Origin: Cryptomeria japonica
Lineage: Eukaryota; Streptophyta; Pinopsida; Cupressales; Cupressaceae
Direction: 5' to 3'
NCBI RefSeq assembly: GCF_030272615.1
Contig: NC_081405.1
Span: 23,699,772-23,763,771, forward strand
DNA length: 64,000 nucleotides
Position numbers and translations under genes: made by a program. This document shows, in pieces, positions 35,046-44,836 of the stretch. Position 1 is the first letter of the stretch; each line of letters starts with the position of its first letter. A model generated the notes under the pieces. That model saw only the letters and a list, made by a program, of their open reading frames with translations. It was not told where the DNA came from and made no database searches.

Positions 35046-36145
35046 CACAGTGTAACTTGATTATTCAAGGGATCCTCCCTAGCTAAGAGGGAGTGTTGAA
35101 AATTGAAATATAGCTAGGTCGTATCCCTTGATTGGGCTGACCTAGCTTGGTTAATGTTTGATGGGCTTACTTATGTGATTATATTATATATCTTGTGAAT
35201 GTTAAAGGGCAAGCCCTATTTGGGCGCTCAACTTGTGTAACTTGTAATTGGGTCTGGCCCTAAATGGGCATTGTAACTTGTGATTCATGCTGGGCCCTAA
35301 AGGGGTGATATAATGTAACTTGTTGATGTGATAGGGCTGACCCTATAATGTGGAACTTGTAATTATTATGGGTCAGACCCTATTTTGTGCGCCAACTTTA
35401 GATGCCTTATAAATTTACTGTAAAGGCTGACCTAAGTCAAATAAGATGTAAAAGCTCATATATATTCAAGGCAATTCAAGCATCAACGCAACATATACAC
35501 ACTTAGCAAATTACCTCTGCAAGGTTAGCGAACTTCTATTGTATGTGATCTGCAATTTCCTTCATTGATCAGCATCTATGATCAGCAAATCTGGAGCTGC
35601 ACTCTAGGGCAGTGAATGCTTATCAGTCAGGGATTTGTCTACTAGGTTGGGCGAAGATCTTCTAGGCTGCCGAATTTGCCTTAGGTCTTGTTGTGACCAT
35701 TTCACACATCGCCCCATTAAAATGGGGACCCCCTCTTTTTGCTCGGTTTTGCCTATTTCTCTCTCTGCTTTTAGGGTTTTGGATAGGTGAGTCAGTCGTC
35801 TGGACCTGGGGTTAAGCCTTAGGGTTTCCGTTTTGATGTTTTTAAGCCAAAGTCCAGCCCATTTTTGAAGATTGTTGAGCTTCCTCTCGTAAGATGCAAT
35901 TTTGAAGTAGGGTGAATCTGTCAGGGGGTCAAAAGAGTCTGTCTAGGTTCAGTCGGAATTTTGAATGCAAGTCCGAATTTTTTTGCCTAAGTGTTGATGA
36001 TGGAATTTTGAAATTTTGTTTGAGTGATTTTGGCCAAATTTTGGAAATTTTGATAATTGATCCCAGGCATTGGAAATAACCTAATTTTGCCTTTTGAAGT
36101 GATTGAGGTCTTAAAATCTCGATATTTTGGCCTGTGGAAGCAAGT

Positions 36146-37196
36146 TCGCTCCTGTCCCTCAGTCAGGGACCAGGGCGAAAATATGATTTTATGCATCCTG
36201 GTTATTAATTTATTTCATTTGTCTTGTGCAGGGGCGCCAGGGGATGCAGTTGAACGCGAATTGGAGGTTTTTGAAAGATTTTGAGATTCGAAAATGGCAA
36301 ATTTTTGGAGTTTTAGGTCAAATCGCTCCTGTCCCTCAGCCAGGGACCAGGGCGAAATCAAGGTTATCTAACATTTCCCTCCAAGTTTAAGTCACTCCGA
36401 GTCAAGGTACAAGGAGGCAATGATGTTTGGAACGCCTCGACGAAGAATGAAGTTGCAAAGACCGCCTAATGTGATGAAATCACCTAAGTTCGCTCCTGTC
36501 CCTCTCCTAGGGACCAGAGCGAAATCTCTAAGTATGCTTAAATTTTGAAGGCCACGTTCGTTTCAAGTGTTCAAGAAGGAATAAAGGACGTCATTTTACG
36601 CCTTGAAGACAAATTGATATCAATATGATGGAGGATTTGCACTATAGACCAAAGTTCGCTCCTGTCCTTCAGTCAAGGACCAGGGCGATATTCACTAAAT
36701 TGGCCATTTCTTTCAAAAACCACGTCAAGGCAAGGTCGCACAAGGTCACACAGGGTCGAAAATGTCTTTGAGAAGATGATATGCAAGGAACCAAACATCA
36801 AAAAGTGATCAACTTGAGCAAAGAGGCAAATTCGCTCCTGTCCTTCAGTCAAGGACCAGGGCGATATTCATAAAATCAATCATTTCCTTTCCTAGATCAC
36901 ATCAAAGCAAAGTTATACAAGGTTGAAAATGTCATTTGAAAGGTGATAAACAAGAAATGAATGTTAAAAGATCACAAATTTGAGCTAGAAACTAAATTCG
37001 CTCCTGTCCTCTAGTCAAGGACCAGGGCGAAAACCACTTGAAGGACAAATTTGCTTTACAAAGAAGAAGTTTGGCGTGTGTGAAACAAACAAGGAGATCA
37101 TTGCCTACCTCACGAATCAATTTGGCAACTTAGAAGATAAAGGCCAAGGGGTAAATGCAAAGTTCGCTCCTGTCCCTCTCCCAGGGACCAGGGCGA
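36146..37196 (+). repeat. Seven-copy array of a 33-bp palindromic motif
   Basis: The copies start at 36146, 36323, 36490, 36656, 36832, 36998 and 37164. Each reads TCGCTCCTGTCCC…AGGGACCAGGGCGA or a close variant, an imperfect inverted repeat with a 5-9 base loop. Intervals are 177, 167, 166, 176, 166 and 166 bp. The sequence between copies is not obviously repeated. Paired changes on the two arms (CCCT/AGGG versus CCTT/AAGG) keep the stem. Confidence 0.9.
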
Positions 37197-38066
37197 TGTG
37201 GTTTGTACCTCTTTACATCTCCCAAATTTTGGCGCTAACATAATTTTCAAATTATATTAAATGCTAAAAATCGATAAAATTTGAAATATTCAATTAAGTT
37301 AGCATTTAAAAATTGCGCATGAAACATTTAAATAATTAATTTTGCCTTTTAAAAAATCGAAATAATTATTTACGAAGGCATTTAAATTAATTAATTAATT
37401 AATTAAATAAAAGGGTGAGCGCTTGGATTTTTTTTTTTTTATATATATATTTTATAAAGTCGGCCCCTATTTTTATTAAAATTTGTTTTTAATTGCTTTA
37501 TTTTCCAAAAGTCGGCCTAGGGGAAATTAAGAGGGTAAGCGCTTATATAAGGAGGTGAATTATTGCATTTTCAAATCATCATTTAAACATTCCTTTGCAT
37601 GCGATTTGGAGAAGACAAGGAAGAAGTGCGAATTTCATCAAGGAGGTGCGAAATTTCCATTCAAAGGGGAGTGCGAACTTGGTTTGTGTTCAAGTGGAGC
37701 GAATTTGCCATCAAGACGTTGAGGACCCTCCAAGTTGGCGAAGTTGATAAGGAAGAGGCATTCGCTAGAAGAAGATCACGTTGAAATCTTCAAACCTCAT
37801 TTTTGCCTAAGCGAATTTCCTAATTTTGCATTTTAGAGTTAGTTCTCAAGTAAGGTATGGCGAAGTCTTCCCTTGTCTTGAATTTTTGAATATTGATCTT
37901 AAATTTTGAATTTTGAAATTTTGAAATTTCCAGTAGCTCAATCGTATTTAGGAAATGATAACTCAAAGACTTATCATGAAGTTTCCTAAATTCAATCTTT
38001 AATCTAATCTATATTTTTACATTGCAAAATCTATTACTTATTATGAAATGTTGTGTAGGTATCAAG

Positions 38067-38171
38067 ATGGCGACTCCCAAGCTCGAAAGATCTACAAGTC
38101 GAAAGACTCTTCTCAAGGAAAATCAAGCCAGATCAAGGACGGTCTCATCAAGGACGATCAAGCAAAGATAA
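38067..38171 (+). pseudogene. 34-codon remnant of the unit ORF start
   Basis: After the same GTAGGT acceptor-like site as in the inner unit, an ATG opens MATPKLERSTSRKTLLKENQ and stops after 34 codons. The first 20 or so codons resemble the intact ORF (MATPKAGASTSRSALMKEDQ) and then diverge. This marks where the ORF was lost from the shorter unit. The equivalent site in the unit at 51558-55025 has a 6-codon remnant (near 53040, minus). Confidence 0.7.
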
Positions 38172-38936
38172 GGACAACCTCCTCCAGTCTAGCATTGACA
38201 AGGACGACCTTCTTCGATCCAGCATCGTCAAGATAAGGGCGACCTCTTCCAATCCAGCATTCCAAGGCGAGGTACATCAATCATCCTGCAAATCAAGGAC
38301 AAAAGGAGTTAGAACAAGAGTTAATTAAAGATAGCTTCTCAACGACATCAAATTGAATATCTACCAAGCTACAAGTGTCAGACGAGGTGGCATCCTAGTC
38401 ATCACTCCTCCAGTCGGATTGGTCCACCTCAACAATGTCCAGGTTCAATGTACCTAATTCATAGAAGGTGGCACAAACTCCGATGTACCTACCTGTTGTG
38501 ACCATTTCACACATCGCCCCATCGCAAATGGGGACCCCCTCTTTTTGCTTGTCTTTTGTTCGTTTTCGCTTTCATCTTTAGGATTTTGTTAGTCAGTTAG
38601 TTGTCTGGATTTAGGGTCAAGCCTTAGGGTTTTTATTTTTTGTCTTTTCAGGCCAAAATCCAGTCGTTTTTGAGAGCTTTTGAGCTTCCTTTTCTAGGAT
38701 GCGAATTTTGAATGCAATGAATTCGCCAGAATGGTCTAATGTTCAATTGGAATGTTGATGCAGAGCTTAAATTTGTCTAAGTGTTGAGAGTGAAGTGTGA
38801 ATTTTTGTCCGATTGAATATTTTGACTAAATTTTGACTTTTTTGATTTTTTGATCCTGGGCATTGGAAATGATTTGTTTGCCTTGTGAAGTGTTAAAATG
38901 TGAAAAATCATGTTATTTTGGCCTGTAGGAGCAAAA

Positions 38937-40361
38937 TCGCTCCTGTCCCTCAGTGAAGGACGGGAGCTCATTTTCAAATATCTCACTATTCCTGCAGAGT
39001 CAAGACGAATTTCAAATTGGAAGTGATGGAGAACGGCGAGATCTTTCCATTGAATATAAATTGAAGATTTTCATGAGCACCGAAACGCCTCTAGGAGGAA
39101 AATCGCTCCTGTCCCTCTGTGAAGGACCGGAGCTACAAATCCATTTTGCCTTGTCCTTGCGAGATTTCGTTGACTTGATGATTTGAAGAGGTCCAAAGGA
39201 AGATGCTTTACCAAATGAATATAATTTGAAGTGCTAACACAAAGGAGAATGGTCCAGAATGCAAAGTTCGCTCCTGTCCCTCTCCAAGGGACCAGGGCGA
39301 AGTACCTTATAGCTCCCGTCCCTCTCCCAGGGACCAGAGCGATGTCCTTCATTGGGCAAAATCCAGGCAAAAATCAAGACAAGTTTACGTCCAAAGGCAA
39401 GGAAGAGCGTGAGATGAACTCATTGAATACAAATTGAAGATTTTTAAACGTCCACAAGGGTCCCAAAATGCCCAGTTCGCTCCTGTCCCTCAGGAAGGGA
39501 CCAGAGCGATTTTTGTTATAATTAATTTTCTTGCCAAGTTGCATACGATATCAAGGCATGGATGAATGGAGTAGAGCATGACGAATCCGTTGAATATAAA
39601 TTTGGAACCTGACAAAATGAAATGAAGGCCACAAGAGATGGATCGCTCCTGTCCCTCTCCAAGGGACCAGGGCGATACAATGGTTATATTGCCTTTTACT
39701 TAAGTTTGAAATCGATCTAAGTCAAGACGAAGGGTGGCAAGAACATCTTAAGGCATCTTCATCGAGCACAAGCACTTAAAGGTCATCACAATGAAGAAAT
39801 TTGCACCCTAAGACCTAGTTCGCTCCTGTCCCTCAGGAAGGGACCAGGGCGATGTTGGATATATTGGCCATTTCATGCAAGATTTACGTAAGATCAAGGG
39901 TTTGCAAGGTCTTAGAGGGTCCATGGTGCCTTTTGAAGGTGATACACAAAGATTTTGAACATAAAATGATCACCAAGATGTACATAGGGACCATATCGCT
40001 CCTGTCCCTCTCCAAGGGACCAGGGCGATTTGCCTTGGACTCTTCGTTTTGTTTCGAGTTCATGCCAGGTCAAATACTCCACAAGATCATACAAGGTTCG
40101 AGACATCGTTTGAAGATCACATGCAAGAGTCTTAAACGTCCAAACATCGTCAAACATGCTAAAAAGCTCACATCGCTCCTGTCCTTTGGACAAGGACCAG
40201 GGCGATGAACACCCAAAGGCACTTATGCGCACATGCAAGGCAATCAAATTCGAAGGACCCATCAAAATGATCGATATTGAACGTGGAAGGGAAGGAGATG
40301 AACGTTGAAAACATGACAAAATCATGGATCGCTCCTGTCCCTCTCCAAGGGACCAGGGCGA
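38937..40361 (+). repeat. Ten-copy array of the 33-bp palindromic motif
   Basis: The copies start at 38937, 39103, 39267, 39310, 39477, 39643, 39820, 39996, 40173 and 40329. Intervals are 166, 164, 43, 167, 166, 177, 176, 177 and 156 bp. The first two copies have weaker 3' arms (GGAGCT for GGGCGA). The copy near 40173 has CCTTT…AAGG with both arms changed together. Frames across this region (for example 39852-40208) read the repeats and are not genes. Confidence 0.9.
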
Positions 40362-41243
40362 TGAGGTACGTCCCTTTCGTTTTCATAATTTTGGCGCCAA
40401 ATAAACATTTCAAATTTCCCTTAAATGCTAAGTTCGATAAAATTGAAAATCCTATTTAAATTAGCATTTAATATGGCGTTGATCATTTATTAATTATTTT
40501 GCCTTTATTAAAAAATCGAAATTTATAAATTAAAACGAAAGGCATTTAATTAATCATTAATTAATTAATAAAAAAATCGAATTGGAGCGCTCATATATGG
40601 AGGTCGGCCTTGTTATTTAATTAAAAAATCATTTAAAAATCGTTTGAAATTGTTATATTTTACCAAGTCGGCCTTAGTAAATGGAGAGATGCAAGCGCTA
40701 TATATAGGGGGGTGAAAACTATTATTTTCACATCATTATTTTATCCTTCTACATGCGAATTGAGGAAAGCGAAGATAGTGCGAAGTGTGTTTGAAGAGGT
40801 GCGAATTCCATCCAAGGTGGCGTAAGCAATCAAAGGTGGTGCGATACTTAAAGACCTTCATTTGAGCGAATTTGCTAAGAGTTGAAGACCACGTTAAAGG
40901 TGAATTTGAAGATCACATTGAAGACAAAGGTGGCGAAATTAATATCTTGAGGAGATAACGTTGAAGATCATCTATACCTCAATTTTGCCTAGGCGATCTT
41001 TTGTCTTTTTGCATTCTAGAGCTAGCTCTCTATTGAGGTATGGCGATTTGATTTCATTGTTTTATTTGTTCATCGTCATATTTTAAGTTTTGAAATTTTG
41101 AATTTTGAATTTCAGTAAGCTCAGTCGTTTTTTAGGAAATGATAACTCTAAAGTCTTATCATGAGGTTTCCTAAAAACTTTATCTCTCTAATCAATGTTA
41201 TTTATTGCAAAATCTAGTCCTAATAGTGAAATGTTATGTAGGT

Positions 41244-44200
41244 ATGGCGACCCCGAAGGCGGGAGCATCCACCAGCCGCTCAGCTCTCATGAAAGAAGAT
41301 CAGAAGACCGAAGAAGTGGAGACCAAGATCGTGTCGAAGTGGAGCAACATTGGAGATACAAACTTGGGGAACTTTAGCACGAAGAAGTTTCGAGAGGTCC
41401 CTTACATTGGCAAGCCATCACCTGTCGCCCGGAGAATAATAGAGAGTGGCATCATCAAGGCGGCCGGTTTTTCTCCAGCTATTCAGTGCCACGAGTTGAT
41501 GATCGAGTGTGCCCGTCACTACAATCCACAGTCCAGGACAATTGTGTCCAATGAGGGAAACACTTTGGCGTACCTTTCAGAGGAAGCTATAAGTGAAGCT
41601 TTCCATCTTCCAGAGCACAGGGACATGATATATAAGAGCATTGAAGGAGCCAGATCAGTGTACGATGATGATCCAGATGCTTGCCTAAGCATAATCAACA
41701 AGAGCTGGCTACTCAAGAGTCGTCCCCGTCTAAGCAAGGTACCGAACACACCGCACCGGATTGCTTTCCAGGAGGAGTACAGAGATTTGATTACTATGCT
41801 CAACCGAGTTACAGGAGCACCTCATGCCTTCTATTTTGAGAAGTGGATGTTTTACTTCATCCAGGTGATTGTTCAAGGAAAGGGTACGATACATTGGGCT
41901 AGGATAATTAGCCATTGCTTAGATGTACAGTTGAGGAGACTCAGGGCTACTAAGTCCTTCCACATGAGTTCATACGTCATCTATGCTTTGATCAGGAGTG
42001 TTGAGTACGCAGGACTACCTCACAGAGGAGTGATTGGAAGAGGACCCGGTGAGGTCAGAGCTTGTGAATCCTATGCCTACTTGCATCATCCGCCAGGGAA
42101 AAACTACAAGTTAGTTAATGATACTTTCACGATGAACATCACAAGGACGTTGCAAGGAGGGATTCACAATAGATTATCTCAGGATGCCCAGGAATTCATC
42201 AAGAGGTACGGTGCTTGGTTCATTCAGTTTCCCAAGTTCACTTACATTAGAGTGCATGGATGTCCTTTACCTCCATACATGTTGCCGAGGTATCCGACAG
42301 ACAGAATTGTGTTACTTGAGGTAACAAGGCAGTTAGCAGCATATGTGAAGGCATTCAGACACAGACATCAGAATGGAGTTCAGGTACCTATTATTTTGGG
42401 TAATTCAGTTGAGGTATGTCCTAATGTCTTAGCCATGGATGATGCAGAGAAGGAGTTAGCCTTGTATTCTTTTTCATCTTTTGCTTGGAGAAATAGTTTT
42501 GATCCACATGGACATTTAGAGGAGACGGTCGGTAGAAGATTTAAGCATGAGCACCAGATTGAAGATTTTATGATGAATCTCTTAGATGATCTTGAAGTGA
42601 AACGAAAGATACATTCTAGATTGCCTTTGGATTTCATCAGGAAATGCAGGATTTACAGAGTGGCCGACCAAGCTCAGGACAATGGCAGGCACATCCAGTC
42701 TTCCTATGATAGAGAAAGCAAAACAATAAGGTTGGATTGGAATGAGCCCGAGGTCGTGGATTTAGATGATTTGATGGCACCAGTCTTGTCTTGTACTCGC
42801 AGATGGGTAGACGTTCAGCATCAGAAGTTGAGAGAACAAGGCATAGCTATGTCTTTTACTTTGGAAGAGAAACCAGCCGAAGGTGGAGCTAGTGTGAGTG
42901 AAGGCAATCCTAATCCTAGAAATTCAGGTGAAGGTAACCTTCGATGTGCCAGTGAGGGTAATCTCCATCCGAGAGGTTCGAAGAGAAAAGAAAGATCAGA
43001 AAAGAAAGAGCCTTCCAAGAAAAAGCAAGGTGCCAACAAAGATCAAACACCAGGTACTTCTTCCAGACCGGAGAATAGAACAATTCGAGTGGAAGAGTCC
43101 ATGGAGTCTATGGTACAGAATGACAGGCAGGAGGAAGGACAGGCACAACATGTTTCATCAGATGGATCTCTCCAAGACTATGATTTAGATGAAGATAATG
43201 AAATGACATCTCCTCCCAGAGAAGAAGAAATAGTACATAAAGAAATTCAAGTTCAAGAAACAAGATCGAATATTCCAGATTGGTTGAAGGAAAGATTAAC
43301 CAAGGTGATCGTAGTAGAGGACGAGGACAGTGCAATTGATTTAGAGAGCCTTGTTGGACGTTCACATGTGATAACAGAGAAGAAGAAGGCTACAAAGATG
43401 TCCAAGATGATTCGAGATGAGACTGGATCCAGAAAACTGCAGATAGCTACACCGGCAGCAGACAAATATGAGGGTGAGATCCTAGCAGAGGATTATGATA
43501 TACAGACTATTGAGTTAGGACCATCCACAGCAGAGCAGACAATGGATGATGCTACCGACACATTTGAGGCATTGAAGGACAAGCTTAGAGAAGAAGTGGA
43601 AAAGAATAGAAAGCTTGAGAGAGAGGTCGGTGCATGGAGGACATATTTCAGTCACATCAATGAACCTTTGGGACGTCAGGATCCAGTTAGATCACCAGTG
43701 CAGGCATTGCCCCTTCAATCGATCAATGAAGCAGAAAGATTCAGGAACCTGGTCCAGCGTACATGTAGTTGGATGGATAGATCTCATACAGTGGCCATAG
43801 AGTTTGTTACAAGGATGACGAAGATTATTCATCAGGCTATCCAAGTTCTTGAGATAATCCACAGATTGATGGCAACAGTAGCTGCATTTGCCCATACCAA
43901 GGACGTTGTCATTCCTGTCTTGAGAGTTATAAGACACACATCTAGAAGAATTTTAGCGCAGGAGAGGATCTTGGAAGGTGATTCTCACAGTTTATTTCAG
44001 TGGTCAACCTTACTCCATATAAAGAGTGTTCTCTTCGAGGACATCAGTGTTAGATGTGGTCAAGTTGAGGAGGTGATCAATCCGATCCAGGACAGAGTAT
44101 TTGAGGTACTTCGTACCATTCTTGGCAGAAGGATCGAGGTTGAGACAGATGTGGACATGCAAGAATTTGAGGATAGAATCAAGATCATCTTTCGCAAGGA

Positions 44201-44252
44201 CGCAGATGTTACAGATGAGCAGTATGATCAGATGTTTGCCACCATGCTCTGA
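41244..44252 (+). CDS. Long ORF of the LTR-like unit, 1,002 codons, unknown family
   Basis: I chose ATG 41244 (MATPKAGASTSRSALMKEDQ) over an in-frame ATG 13 codons earlier, because it follows an acceptor-like TATGTAG|GT and matches copy C. The region to about residue 400 is shared with copies B and C: WSNIGDTNLG, AAGFSPAIQCHEL, LNRVTGAPHAFYFEKWMFYF, GAWFIQFPKFTYIR and YMLPRYPTDRIVLLEV. Then come a basic stretch (KRKERSEKKEPSKKKQ, possible nuclear signal), an acidic linker, a coiled coil (LKDKLREEVEKNRKLEREV) and a C-terminal helical domain. There is no RT, integrase, protease or zinc-knuckle motif. The end is altered: homologous codons (TKELEPTWDAALLDAF…) continue in the next frame to 44463, so a one-base change near 44245 shortened it. 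The function is unknown. Confidence 0.75.
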   Translation: MATPKAGASTSRSALMKEDQKTEEVETKIVSKWSNIGDTNLGNFSTKKFREVPYIGKPSPVARRIIESGIIKAAGFSPAIQCHELMIECARHYNPQSRTIVSNEGNTLAYLSEEAISEAFHLPEHRDMIYKSIEGARSVYDDDPDACLSIINKSWLLKSRPRLSKVPNTPHRIAFQEEYRDLITMLNRVTGAPHAFYFEKWMFYFIQVIVQGKGTIHWARIISHCLDVQLRRLRATKSFHMSSYVIYALIRSVEYAGLPHRGVIGRGPGEVRACESYAYLHHPPGKNYKLVNDTFTMNITRTLQGGIHNRLSQDAQEFIKRYGAWFIQFPKFTYIRVHGCPLPPYMLPRYPTDRIVLLEVTRQLAAYVKAFRHRHQNGVQVPIILGNSVEVCPNVLAMDDAEKELALYSFSSFAWRNSFDPHGHLEETVGRRFKHEHQIEDFMMNLLDDLEVKRKIHSRLPLDFIRKCRIYRVADQAQDNGRHIQSSYDRESKTIRLDWNEPEVVDLDDLMAPVLSCTRRWVDVQHQKLREQGIAMSFTLEEKPAEGGASVSEGNPNPRNSGEGNLRCASEGNLHPRGSKRKERSEKKEPSKKKQGANKDQTPGTSSRPENRTIRVEESMESMVQNDRQEEGQAQHVSSDGSLQDYDLDEDNEMTSPPREEEIVHKEIQVQETRSNIPDWLKERLTKVIVVEDEDSAIDLESLVGRSHVITEKKKATKMSKMIRDETGSRKLQIATPAADKYEGEILAEDYDIQTIELGPSTAEQTMDDATDTFEALKDKLREEVEKNRKLEREVGAWRTYFSHINEPLGRQDPVRSPVQALPLQSINEAERFRNLVQRTCSWMDRSHTVAIEFVTRMTKIIHQAIQVLEIIHRLMATVAAFAHTKDVVIPVLRVIRHTSRRILAQERILEGDSHSLFQWSTLLHIKSVLFEDISVRCGQVEEVINPIQDRVFEVLRTILGRRIEVETDVDMQEFEDRIKIIFRKDADVTDEQYDQMFATML

Positions 44253-44566
44253 TTGATAGAACGAAGGAACTTGAACCTACTTGGGACGCAGCTCTTCTAG
44301 ATGCATTCGATCAGGTCATCCACTTAGAAGAGAGTATCAAGAATCTTCCCGAGATTCCAATCACAGAAATCGAAGGAATCGTGACAAAATTCATTGCATA
44401 TGCTAAGAAAGAGAATTGGAAAGGGAATAAAATTCTAGATGAAAGGTTGTTACAGATGACATGACATCTTATTTCTCATTGGTTGATACCTCCTAGGTTT
44501 TTGTGCCGAATTTAATATTTGGCTATGTATTTAATATTGTTCAGTAAAAAGGAGGTCATTTGTAAC

Positions 44567-44836
44567 AAACCCTAATTAGGGTTTAGGTGTCATGATCTTG
44601 TCCGTTGATTTACTTTCAATCTGGACCTTTCATTGTAACTGGGGATGCTATTTATACCCCCATTTTTCATTTCATTGAGGAATAGTGTAATAGATAATAG
44701 AGTAATAGTCAGATAATAGTCAATAGTTGATGTAAGAGAGATTAGAGTTAGAAGCAATTTTATTTTGTAGCAAGATTGAGTCTTGAAGAGAGAAATTCAA
44801 GCAATTGTTGTACATGATGACTTGGAAATCAATAAA
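44567..44836 (+). promoter_or_regulatory. Telo-box palindrome, TATA box and polyadenylation signal (inner unit)
   Basis: AAACCCTAATTAGGGTTT (44567-44584) is a perfect palindrome made of two head-to-head telo-boxes (AAACCCTAA). TATTTATA follows at 44649 and AATAAA at 44831-44836, all on the plus strand. The spacing suits a U3 promoter that starts R, with R ending near the polyadenylation signal. The same module occurs in the other units. Confidence 0.7.

Noticed and set aside
39852..40325. Reading frames of 118 (plus) and 137 (minus) codons
   Set aside because: They read through the 33-bp palindrome array on both strands, which gives repeated SLSKGPGR-like peptides. There is no codon structure or homology, so they are repeat shadows.
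36146..40361. Regularly spaced palindromic repeats resembling a CRISPR array
   Set aside because: Spacing is about 130-145 bp between repeats, repeats vary in sequence, there are no cas genes, and the context is a plant retroelement. CRISPR spacers are 25-50 bp.
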